Positions 23,673-34,779 of a DNA stretch of 64,000 bases are shown here, piece by piece. The notes beneath the pieces were generated by a model. That model was not told the origin of the DNA. It ran no database searches and saw nothing but the letters and a program-made list of their open reading frames with translations. Numbering within the stretch: the stretch's first letter is position 1; every line of letters starts with the position of its first letter. The position numbers and the translations under genes are program-made. Origin of the DNA: Anseranas semipalmata (Eukaryota; Chordata; Aves; Anseriformes; Anseranatidae); the NCBI GenBank assembly GCA_013399115.1, contig VXAA01007253.1, positions 62,001 to 126,000 of the forward strand. The letters run 5' to 3'.

Positions 23673-26600
23673 ATGTAAAACCAACACTCAGAATAAGTGC
23701 TAAAACAATTTTATTTTGTATATGATTTTTCAAAACAACTACAAAACATTGCATGAAGCAGACAAAATGAAAGCAATAATCTTCAAAGCCTAACACCACA
23801 TCCTTTTCCTTCCTGGCATAAGTACAAAAATGCAAGCTAAAGGAAGATAACTTCTTACTGAATGAAACAGCTTTCACAGAGACTGGATCTAAACTGCTTT
23901 CCTCCCTTCTGCTAAAGTCTCTTTAAAAACCAGGAATAAACTAATCTGAGGGAGCTGGGGGTGAGGGGAGGAGAAAGACTCCAGGAAACCTAATACACAA
24001 ACAAATAGATACATTACACAGAAAATGTAAACTTACTGTTATATTTGAACATAAAGTTTTTTCATAACTTCTTTCTAAGAATTACTGTAGTTGAACAAAA
24101 GAACAGTTCACTTCAAAGTTGTAAATGCAGATATATACAATTGATAAAGTTAATTGTCAAACATGTAGCCTCTCACTTTGTCTTAACTGTAAAATACAAA
24201 ACCCCACAAAAACATACACTTTTCACTACGCAGTAGCAAAGTGAACTTGCAGGCCTCTAAAATGTTTTTCTTCTCATTTCTCTTATTTCTTTTGTGCTAT
24301 TCACATAGCATTCTTTTTCCAGTACAACTTCTCTTTTCCAGTCCTACTTCTAAATATTAGACTATATTCCTGTTACTTTTTAAAAATGAGCTTTTAAAAG
24401 ACTAGAGTAAGTCTCAAAAATTATCTATCTACTAAGAAAATATAGTTACAGAGATCTATGCAATCAACATTCACTACTACCACCAATAGTAAATAATAAT
24501 AAAAAAAAAATCCTAAAAATAGTAGATTAAAAAATTCCTTTCTAAATTTAGGATGCAGTAGATATTGAGAAGACAGGAACTGAAGAGTCAATGGACCCCT
24601 ACCTCCAGGATATTTTCAGTATGTACAGCTACTTATCAAAACAGCAAATAAACAGCTCAGGACAGAACACGTTTAAATACCAGCCTGATGCTACACTTCA
24701 AGCTACTAGACAGGTCTGGGAATAACCTCCCAGCTTTACTATTGCTTTCTTTGAGACCCATGCCATCACTCTCACCAATGTTCCCGAAATGACTCCATGT
24801 TTTCTCCTGAGTATTTTCTCTTGAAATCATAGGGAGCAATCCCTTTCTAACCTTGGCAGGGTTACTGATAACAGGAACAATGTAAATGTCTCACTTTGAG
24901 CTATTTTGATATTTTCATGTAGTCTACACATGTGTGTATTTTAAACAGTCCCTTTGTCTTTGCCCAGCCTGACAGATTACCTAGGATTAAAATAATGCCA
25001 TGGTCAGTCTAGTCTTCCTTTCTGCTCTTGGCCTGCTGGAGCTGCTTTTTGGAGAGAAAGAGTCAGAAAACATACTGGTACTCTTAATAACACTCTGACC
25101 AGTGGAAGAACAATAAGCAGTTTTCTATTACATTCAGATAATGTCTGTAAGATATTAAAAATGCTCTAAGGCATGCAAGTCCCAGAAGAAGTGCCAATTT
25201 AAGGGAATATCATTTATATTATGCCTATTTAAAATATGTTCAAAGAACATTAAAGTTGAATAGCCAGTGTGTCAGACAGGATTCACACATTAGGGTATAC
25301 CAGATGAAAGGCTATCTACTCAAATTTCATATCTATCTCTATGTCCTTGCCTACTTGACCATGCATTATTTTCCACTTCATAGAACATCATCTGGACCTT
25401 ACATGGAGCCTTTAGACCACCAACAAAAAAATTGCTTGCCAGTTACAAGGCAAGCTATGGAACAAGAGTGAAATGTTGGTCAATTCTCATCCATCTTCCA
25501 AGAACAGGTTGATCTACTGTCTACAGCTTCTGTTAGCTAATAAAGCATAGCACATTGATTTGGCACATTCATTCCGAAATGCATTATGCTTACAGTGAAG
25601 TCTTGGCTCTTTCATATTACAAATCAGTATTTTACTCTTTTTGCTAGATCCCAATTAGATTGAGTCTACAGATTCATGCAGTTTTACTAAAACGAGAAGT
25701 TTATTTTCATTCACAACTCTGATTGTGAATGAATCTGCTTACCTAGAGCACGATCAAATGTGACAGGGCTGTCATTGGTGTGATCAGCCTGTGAAATCTC
25801 TCTGTTCAATGCCAGATATTCAGATGTGTGCATTTCTGCCGTATCTTGTCCTCTTTGACCATAAGGACTTTGGACCACCCAAAAATCTTATCCTAATTTT
25901 AAAAGAAAGCTACAGCCCTAGATGTTCTTCAGTCACTTTTTCTTTTCTGCAAATAATTTTCTTTTTCTTCCCTTCCCCAGAGAAGGAAAAATTCAAACAC
26001 AGGTAATGCCTCCCTTTGTGAATTGATACAGACAGAGAGACACAAATTTCAGCAGAGAATGCACATGCACTTTTCAAACCGAGGTAATGAAATAATTTTA
26101 TTAGATTTTATCTAAATCATCCTTGTGCTGAGAATAGACTCAAAGCCAAAAGGGGAATATTTAGAGAGACACAGCTGTCATTAATTTGGTGATTTTAATT
26201 AATGTATGTCATCAAGTATCATTATCACTTAATAGGTTGATGCTGTGGTCCCATAATCAGACATCTCAGATTCCCAACAAGGCAGTGACCATAGCTACAC
26301 CTATGTCATTTCTGAAAGCAGGCAGTCCTATCAGATGCCATAGATCTTTATGTGGCTGTATAGATCACACAGCTGGAAACTGAGAAAAGCCTTTAAAATA
26401 TCCTACTGTACATTTTCTCCAGTTAAAGTGAAGGGAAATGAAATATTCATATGATATGCAGCTTCCCAGGCTGGAAATAGGGCTTCTCTTGCCAAAGGAA
26501 GCAAGCACCTTCTATAGAATATTTTGCTTGCCAGAAATATGGAATAAGCATTACCTGACTTCTTAAAATCACCCTTTTATTTGATTTCTTACCAGACTGA

Positions 26601-27564
26601 AGTGAAATGTGAACTGTAGCTTTAAGGCCTCTCCCAGACTTAATAAGCTCCAGGTGTACTTGAAGCAGTTAATTGCTTCTGAAGCGAGCTAAGAGAATAT
26701 TGTTCCAAGAGCCTGTTATTTCTGAAAAGACACTAAGTTCAGAGTTTGCTGCCTCAGTGAGTTCCTATGGTGAAAGTTATTCATGTGCATGAACTATCAG
26801 GCTTGAAAGAAAGAGCTTTTATGGAGAACCTCTTTGTGGAGGGATGAATGCACTGAAGATTCTCTACAGAAGGCTATTTGAATTACATGCATCTTAAACA
26901 GTAGATGTTGAACTAAACCCCTCTGAATTTTATGGAAATGGGCCCAAAGTGCGAAGCTGGGCTCATGATCCAGGTTTCCTTCTAATAGAGGAGGCTAAAT
27001 TCTGCTCTTAGTTAAGGCTCCTCTCCAATTCCATTAACAATAAACTCTAGATGGCTCTTTTGAGAACTGAACTGAAATATCTTGGTGTAACTAACTTTCT
27101 TTTGAGAAAAATAAAACCTTCCTCAATAGTAATTCTACAGTTCTATCATGTTTTGACACAGTTTCTATTTTTTCCAACATTTTTTTACAATTAAAAATGT
27201 ATTTTTATTATTTACGGTAAACAATAATAATGAAATATACATGAAAAAAAAATCTTTAAGATCAATTCCTTCTTCTTTTCTAGGCTACACAATACCACAT
27301 CCTGATAACCAGAAACATAGTACAACCAGTAGATACCATAGCTACTTAGTTATGCTCCTGCAGTTTTATGTGACTATCCCATTAAATGTGTGTGTGCATG
27401 TCTTGGAGGGGGCAGTATAAAGCAATAACTGTGGCAAGTGCTTCTCTCCAGGGACACAAATTTTTAGTAAATCACATTGAAATATAAAACATACATATAT
27501 CATTGATTTGCAAAGAAGAGCTACCTTGTGTCTGAGATGCTATGCTACAATTTCTAAGGTGCAG
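23673..27564. other. AT-rich stretch without recognisable genes
   Basis: No gene or repeat could be named. Near 25950-26005 a pyrimidine-rich CCTTCCCCAG is followed 22 bases later by CAG/GTAATG, a microexon-like arrangement I cannot support further. If the frame at 23433-23672 is a terminal exon, its 3' untranslated region would occupy 23673 to about 23960. Confidence 0.45.
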
Positions 27565-27630
27565 GCTTAGTTCTTTGAATTTTCCATTGTGGCCCTGGAT
27601 AAGTCATCTAATTTTTCAGTCTAATCTTGT
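27565..27630 (+). repeat. Faint MIR/L2-like fragment
   Basis: The string TTGTGGCCCTGGATAAGTCA, then TCTAATTTTTCAGTCT, resembles the GTGACCTTGGGCAAGTCACTTAACCTCTCTG core of MIR and L2 tails. The match covers only about 40 bases. Confidence 0.35.
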
Positions 27631-30600
27631 TCTTGGAAGAAACTTATCTATTGGGATTGAAATTTTCCAAAAAAAAAAAACAGTCTGCATGGGACATTTC
27701 AGAACAGATGTTTCAGGCTTGGCAAAATTACAAGCAAAGAAAACAGGCTCTTATTTTGGGAAGCGTGAAGCAATTTTAATGATTGATGAGCTCTCTCTAT
27801 TAGAGTGTAAACAGGTTGTACATGAAAAATATTTTTTAAAATAATTGACTTTGCCTAATTTTTTACATCCCACATACTTATCCTTACTCTACTGTCTTTA
27901 TTTTTCTGCACTCAGTTCCTTACTTATAATTTCAAGATTCCTAACACTTTCAGAAGACATGAAAATGTCATCTTCAAATTCAGCATGACTCAAGTACTAT
28001 AATATTTGTGTCATTTTCTTCTTATTTAAACTTTCTAAAGACCTTTACCAGGCATGAGGTGAAAAATTTCAATGAGACAGTATCTCCATATCTAGCTACA
28101 CTTCAACTCAATTTCTTCACACTTCTTGTCATGCTAAACTTAAACATTTCTGTCCTAATAATATAGCTGTGTTTCTGGGTTATTATATATATGGCCCTTC
28201 TACACCTTTCCTCTCCACAACTTTCGACACTACTTGAATTTCCATCAAGTCAGAAATTTGTTCATAATTCCAGGAAGGTATACACAATCTCTTGTTTTTT
28301 CTGGCACTCTTTCTCAAGGGTTATTCATTGTTTGCAGGTGATTGGTGGCTGAGACATTATTTCTAAATCCAGCCTACTCTTGAGCATGATTAGACTGTCA
28401 TTAAATATTTTTTAATGCACATAAACTGCTGGCTATAAAACCAAACCATCTGGCATTGCTGTGTCCTGGTGGTTGGTAAGACAGTAAAAATACATTCAAG
28501 CCATTTTGTCCCTAGAACAACAGTAATAATCCACAGAAACCCAGAATTTGTTTGCCAGAGAAGGAGCATTTTAATGCTGCTGAATATTATTTTTTTAATC
28601 ATTATTATTATGCAGTCTAAATATAGCTGCATCTTGGAAGACCTCAGTATCAAGATTTCAGACACCGTAGTATCACAAGTTTAGTAAGGCACACCCTACT
28701 CTCAAGTGATACTACAGTTAAGATTCTGAATCACTTTGAATTTCCAGTAAATTCCTAAAAAGCCTCATTCCTTGTTTATGCAGTTTTACGGCTAGTAAAG
28801 TGTGAATATGTTCAAGATGCGGGGACAGAGTGCTTGACAAGAAGGAGTGTGTGAATGGGGGAGACAAACTGAGACACCACAGCAAAGCAGCAATGCCACT
28901 GTATATGTCCTACCTAAGAGCACCAAGTATGGGGTGAAGGCCTAAATCCACCTTACTCCTCTCCCCTCAATAAATTCACTTGAAATATATTAACCTGGGG
29001 GCCTCACCTACTTTAAACTTCATTTTCTCTTTTTTGTTTTACCCCTGAAAGAAAAATTCTTGAGGTGCTTCTACCAAAATAGGTACAAGGAAGTCAGTAA
29101 ATATGTGATATTATACTCTAAAAAAAGAAAGAAAAAATACACACACACACAATCAGTTTTCTGTAGTACCACAAAGTGCTGTTCCACATGACAATTTGCC
29201 TTCCTCAGAACTTCAGTAAAGATCTTGTCTTCCCGTGTTTCCTGTAAACACATCTGTTTGGACTATTTCAGACCAAGGCAACATGCCAGTTTGAAGAACT
29301 AAAGAACTCCTTTGGAGAACACCAAGTACCAGATTCCTTGTTCATACGAAAAACCTTTACTTTGAACATCCTTCCAATTGCAGTTTTTGGCATTGAATCT
29401 CACAGACAGATAAAATCCTCACAAATAAGTGGTTTTCAAACTGTTTAAGGTTGCATAACCCTAAACTTTAAATTCTACCCAAAACCAAATAGGAACCAGA
29501 AACCACTTAATCTCCTGCTTTACTTAAAAATTTGATTTAAAGTGCATCTCCACACAGACTTTGTAATGCTCCAAAGTATTAGAAGCGGCTTGACTCGATG
29601 AAAGTATGGATTTTGGGTAATGTCTGAAACAAAACAAGACATGTTGCCATTTCAGGAACTCAACAACATGGACAACCATCCCGGCACTTTTCATTTAATT
29701 GACAAGTATTGCACCCTTTCTAGAGTCCTAATAGCCTCACATTACGACACTAGGTTGAAGTCTTAGGATACAGCAGCTCTGTCCTCGTCACAGGATTTCT
29801 TAGTATCTCTAAAATTATGCCATCTCAAATTAGTCATGAAGCCATGAATGTGCTACCCAGGAGATTTTATTTTTTTTTTTAGATAGTCGTCTTGTTTTAG
29901 TAAGATATTTTAAGCCCTCCAGCAAATTATTCAAAATCTCATCGCCTTTCCATTCTGCCTAGGCTGTATTTAAATGCAAGCAACTGAAGTGAGGCAAAAC
30001 AGTGTGCCCAGTGGAGTCAGGCTATGACTTCTAGAAACAGCACTGACCAGACGTGTTACAGGAATTTTACAAAATAATGTTTGAAACGTGTGTTACTGTT
30101 CAACCTGCTCTGTCAACGCTCGACTCCCGCTGAACGGTGTCTGCTCCAATCATGAATCTTTTTTCTACATGTCCTGTAGTGGTGAACAGCAAGAAAATGA
30201 ACACTGTCTGTGATGCTAATGCCATTGCACACATAATAAAGGACAGCCTGTTTGCCAAGTTGCATGGGGTAATAGCCTTTGCACAATGCGTGAGGCAGGC
30301 TCAGAAAGTAGTTTACACTGGTAAAATTTGTGATGTTCTCATTTCCATCCATGAAAGAGGCTAGTAACACTTCGGGATTCCTTATGGGTTACCAGGGCAT
30401 GTGACCAAGCATGGAAATCTAGCTTCACACAAGACAACAATATTTTGGGGTGAGGTAGTTCATAGACAAATTTCTTAGCGTTGGTTAAGGGTCATTCTGC
30501 TCTCCTTCCATTCCAGGGCAGACATAATAAAAATAAGGACTATTTAATATACATGGAAATTGAAGAATTATGCTTTCAAGCAAACAACATAAAACTATTT

Positions 30601-32863
30601 TCTGTAACAGAAATCATATCCCAAAATCCAATGCAGAAAGGCCAATTCAGTGCTAGTATTTTTTACAATTTTATTGACATAGAAGGTACACTGAAAATAC
30701 ATACCTTCCAGTTCCAAATTTGGCTGTTGTCCAGTTTACAGGTCTGACTACTAACTGCCTATTCTAATACCAGTTCTGTAGTTATCCAATTAGGTAGAGC
30801 TGGGAAACACACATCAGGCATTCACATCCACATCTGTATGTGACAGACAGAACTTCTGATAGTCAGTGAAGCACACGGAAAGTGGCTGATTAAATTCTTC
30901 CATCTGAATTTGTAGGCTGAAAATCTGATCTCAAGTTTTTCCACTCTTTCTGAAATCTGACAGTTCGACATCCACCTCCCCAACTTCAGCTGATTCTTAA
31001 TGTGATTTAGAATGACATGAGGCTGCATTTTTACTCGATGAAATGTGCACTGTAATTTGTTCTAAATGTTAAAGGAGGAAGATTAGTTAGATTTCTATAT
31101 TAATAACCACTCAAACTAAGCAAAAATCAGTGACTACCTGTTTAGACTTAGGTAGAATATGGAAGGATTTTTTCCCTATAATAAAAGCATTATAATTAAT
31201 CTTTCTTTTAACAAAAGTTAAATTAATAAGCATAATTAATATACATTGGCTTTCGTATGTCTTGTTATGAGAATGTACACCCCTATCCTCTTATTGTTTT
31301 TGTTCAGGAAAAACGAGGAATCCTTTAAGAGGATTAATACATGCAATGTGCTTTTAAATGATAAAAAAAAAAAAAAACCTCACATGCATACAACATTTGA
31401 AACATTTCTGAGCAGAAAGCACTTAATAAAATCTATTAGCAGTAGTAACAAAATATTCAAAAAGTCAATTTGTAGAGCATTTACTTATATTCCACATGTG
31501 CAAATCATTTTGTATGGACTACAAGGATCAGAGAATGAAGTGTCAGCAAATAACTTCTGAAATACAAGATACCCTTGTAGTTAAATATTTCATTTCTGCA
31601 TGAGTGGTCGTGAACATCTATGGATTTACCAGCCTTTTGTAGCCTATATAGCAGGATAATATGAGAATACCTTCTACAAGTGAAATTGAATTTTAAGATA
31701 TTCAGATAAAGTGGGTCAGAATAGTATAGAATTATCAACAAACTTAAAACACTTCATGTCAATTTTTATTACATTCAGTAGAACAGAGCTCTCAAAAATG
31801 ATATAATCTAACCTTTTCAATAATAAAAAAAAAAAAAATGAATACTCCTTCTTTAAAAATCTGATCTCACAAGTATTTTTCTTTAGGGAAATACAGCTCA
31901 TCTCAGAAATATCCCTCTCTTCCTTTCACTGTCATTTATCATTGAATTCAACTGAATCTCTTTCACTGAGACTTTATAATTTCATCTTTAATACCCCCCA
32001 CTAATCTCCCTCATGGTGGCCTTCAGCCAACAAATGTTCTTTACATTACAATACCCTCATTTATTCAATTCCCAAGAAACAGATCTGTGAAAGGGTTAAC
32101 CATTTGATTGTCAAAAGCTTTGGGTTCTGCTGAGCTACTAAATTTCATGTGCACTTATTACCTAGGTTAGGTTCAAGTCATCACTGGGCTGGCACAGCGT
32201 TTGCCTAACAGGGATAGACCCCTGTAGGGAAAACTAGACAATTAGATGATACTCTGCACACCTAGCATTTACTCAGCCTAAGCCACACTGGTATAAACTG
32301 AAAGGTAAACCATCTTTCCCTGATTACTCACTGGGAGTGCCAGTTCCACAATAAGGGGCTGCAACTAAATCTAAATTAGAGGAATGAAATTAGTTTACCA
32401 GCTTCCAGCTCCTGCTGCCCCTTCGTGCAATACTTGGATGACTTTGTTTCAAACAGGGGTGGGGAGAAATCATTCCCAGCTTAAATGGGCAATATGAAAA
32501 GACTTATTTTTCAGCTCTTATATTAACAGAAAGAAATTACCTACTGAACATACAAACGCAATAGCACAGGGTCTGAAGTGACAACAGCGATGTATTTGTC
32601 TCCTGCTCAGTCTACCAACTTTCGGTATGTTTATCTGACAGTTATTAGGTGAAACTTAAAGCTCTCTCTACCAAGTGCCCTTCATTTCATATAAATAATT
32701 AAGCGTTCTTTGGACCAAGAACATGAATAGAAGTTTCCTGTGTCCCAGGAGGATGTCCTTCCTACCTTCCCCCCTACCCTTTCTCCTAATTCACATAGAG
32801 TTATTTAATACAGCATTTAATAGCCTTAACAGGAAATATTGAGGGAGCTCTACCTCCTTTTCA
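27631..32863. other. AT-rich stretch, mostly unassigned
   Basis: It contains short poly-A tracts (27670, 31363 and 31825) and unsupported open frames, for example 28390-28665 on the minus strand and 30481-30747 and 31246-31560 on the plus strand. A CACACTGGTATAAACTG string at 32286 faintly recalls the same old amniote repeat seen near 8.7 kb. One frame at 30137-30364 is listed separately. Confidence 0.45.
30137..30364 (+). other. Open frame with coding-like base periodicity, no family recognised
   Basis: A 75-codon plus-strand frame. From the second internal Met onward (MNTVCDANAIAHIIKDSLF...) about 36% of codons start with G, as in real coding DNA, and the product is not low-complexity. It ends in SIHERG before a TAG. 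I recognise no family and see no promoter or clear splice sites. A minus-strand frame of 85 codons overlaps it almost completely and is probably its shadow, or both are chance. It might be a retrocopy fragment. Confidence 0.15.
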
Positions 32864-33300
32864 AGAAGCCTGGTGATTAGGACATTCCCACATCAAATGT
32901 GGAGGATCTGGCTTCAGATTCCTGTTTCAAATTGTGTAATTTCAAATTGCAGCATCTTAAAGGGGTCCTACCCTATATATTAAGACGTTTCAAGTTGGTG
33001 TCTTTTTCCAGCTATTTTCTGCTATAGTGTCCAATTCCTGCAAGGTCCAAGAACACCTCTGAGGCTTGAACCTGTGCCTTGGACTCAAGCTAGAGAGTTT
33101 TGCTGGCATTTAGGCAGGTAGTAAGTGTCTGGACTCGGAAGTATCAGCACCCCACCCTGCTCACCGGCTGAGACTTAGATACTTGCACAGCTAGGGAACA
33201 GCCAGCTGGGCCTGAGGATTCACATAGTGCAAAATATTTCTGTATGAAGTGGATTGAAGTAGGCAGGTGCCTTACTCTCCCTATTTCTTTCATCCAAAGA
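32864..33300 (+). repeat. Ancient tRNA-headed SINE-like interspersed repeat (family not assigned)
   Basis: The left end, AAGCCTGGTGATTAGGACAT (32866-32885), resembles a tRNA A box and the AGCCTAGTGGTTAGGGCACT start of an old repeat common in reptile and bird noncoding DNA. GGCTTCAGATTCC at 32910-32922 resembles a B box (GGTTCAAATCC) at about the right distance for an RNA polymerase III promoter. Further right, TTTAGGCAGGTAG and ACTTAGATACTTG recall the repeated TTAGGCACCTA body of that repeat, so the element may extend to about 33300. It is heavily mutated. The left 60 bases are the best supported and the right boundary is a guess. Confidence 0.4.
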
Positions 33301-33343
33301 CAGGTCTTCATAATTGGCCACCCACAGACAAAAAAAAAAAAAA

Positions 33344-33381
33344 NNNNNNNNNNNNNNNNNNNNNNNNNNNNNNNNNNNNNN
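33344..33381. other. Assembly gap (38 N) beside a poly-A tract
   Basis: Thirty-eight undetermined bases directly follow a run of 13 A's. Open frames that cross it are artefacts. The true length of the sequence here is unknown. Confidence 0.99.
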
Positions 33382-34515
33382 TTTATCTTCATGAAGAAAC
33401 CAGGCAGAAAAAAGTGTTCTTAACCCCCTTGCAAAGTCTCTTTACTGAGTTTCTGATGATCTTGTCACTTTGAAATAGAAAAAAAAAAAGCATCCTGTGG
33501 TTTATTTGCCAGTCTATATGATGGTATTAAGAAAACCTGAGTACACTGCCTAATTTTACTAGAACGGAAGAAATGATCCAGTCACGTGGAAACTCAAGGG
33601 ATAAAGTTCAGGCATTATAACACTCCATTCTGTGAGAACAAGGGTATATCCCACCCATTCATTCACTGAAAATGAAGCAAAGAAAATGGAGGAAAGGGAT
33701 AAAATTTCTTTTCTTGTACCAAAGAGGCTGGGTGAATTCTGGGCATAAAGAAAACTGCTACTTGTGATACCAAATGGCAGATAAAGGTTGTTTGATTGCA
33801 TGGAAGAGGGACTAGCAGCTTTTCCAATCTTAAAAAGGGTCCTATTAGAGACAAATGAAGGAGTTGTAATCATCACTGAAACAACTCTTTTTGATTAAGT
33901 CAGACAGAAGCATCATTTAAGATATAGGAGACAATCAACCATGTTCAGATTTGAAGAGAGCATCTAACTGACATAGCACAAAACAAAATAAAGACATTCA
34001 AATAATTTTATTTATGAAATACCCTCCTTACTTATGCAATGCACATTCATATGAAGCAACAGCATGATAATACTTAATATTTAAGCCAAGATGAGTAGGA
34101 AGTAATATCTTTATAATATAGATTGTAGTGTAATTAAGACAGAGAGGAGAGAAATGATCTACCTCAGGTCATACAGAAAGCTGGTGAAAACAGTAGGAAG
34201 AAGCACCAGATGTCCTGTTTCTGAAATCTCTGCTATAACCATTAGATCAGTAATTCCCAGTCTGGCAGCCCGTAAGATCTTCTGGCGTGCTTTATGCCAG
34301 TATATATTAAAAAGCAAAAAGTAAAGCCAACAGCAAAATGTTGCCTGCAGCACATTAGTTGCTTACTGTTTGGCCTATTAATAGAGCCAATTAGAGGCCA
34401 CTGACTGAACTGCCTAATTCTGCTTTACATGCCTTCTGTGTAGAGTCAGATTTTGCCCAGTCTCTAAGCCTGCCTTTGTTGACTTGCTAGAGAAAAAGAC
34501 AAGGCATAAAAGACG
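33382..34515. other. Unassigned DNA
   Basis: A minus-strand frame at 33559-33876 (105 codons) is Ser/Phe/Leu-rich, as expected from the complement of A/G-rich DNA, and resembles no family I know. No repeat was identified. Confidence 0.45.
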
Positions 34516-34725
34516 GTGCCAGCAGTGACACAGCAAAGGCAGGCAGCGGCTGCCATGGCTGTGGCAGAGGGAGGGGGGGAGGGGGCCTCAGCAGAGGGGT
34601 GCCCACGCTCTGCAGCACATGGGGATGGCAGCACCCACAAGCTGTGGTTTCAGCACAGCCCCCAGCAGCCGCTGCCCCTAGTCCAGCAACGGGGAACCGC
34701 TACTTTAACCTCGACAAAACTGGCT
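34516..34725. other. GC-rich patch with a G-quadruplex motif
   Basis: About 200 bases rich in CAG/GCAGC and CCCAGCAGCC motifs stand out from AT-rich surroundings. At 34569-34585 the plus strand reads GGG-A-GGGGGGG-A-GGGGG, which fits a four-tract G-quadruplex pattern. A plus-strand frame (34516-34776) gives an Ala/Gly/Gln-rich product with no recognised domain. The patch has roughly eight CpGs, fewer than the left end of the window. It could be an inserted foreign piece, a small regulatory island or an exon of a noncoding RNA. I cannot choose among these. Confidence 0.4.
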
Positions 34726-34779
34726 CGTGACAAACAAGTTGCTCACAGAGTGTCAAATTTTATTTGCCAAGTATAAGTT

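Noticed and set aside
25950..26010. Microexon-like CCTTCCCCAG / 22 bases / GTAATG
   Set aside because: The segment is too short to judge without transcript data, and such arrangements occur by chance.
33144..33473. Open frames crossing the run of N's
   Set aside because: The undetermined bases are translated as X, so these frames are artefacts of the assembly gap.
33559..33876. 105-codon minus-strand frame
   Set aside because: Ser/Phe/Leu bias from A/G-rich plus-strand DNA, with no recognised domain.
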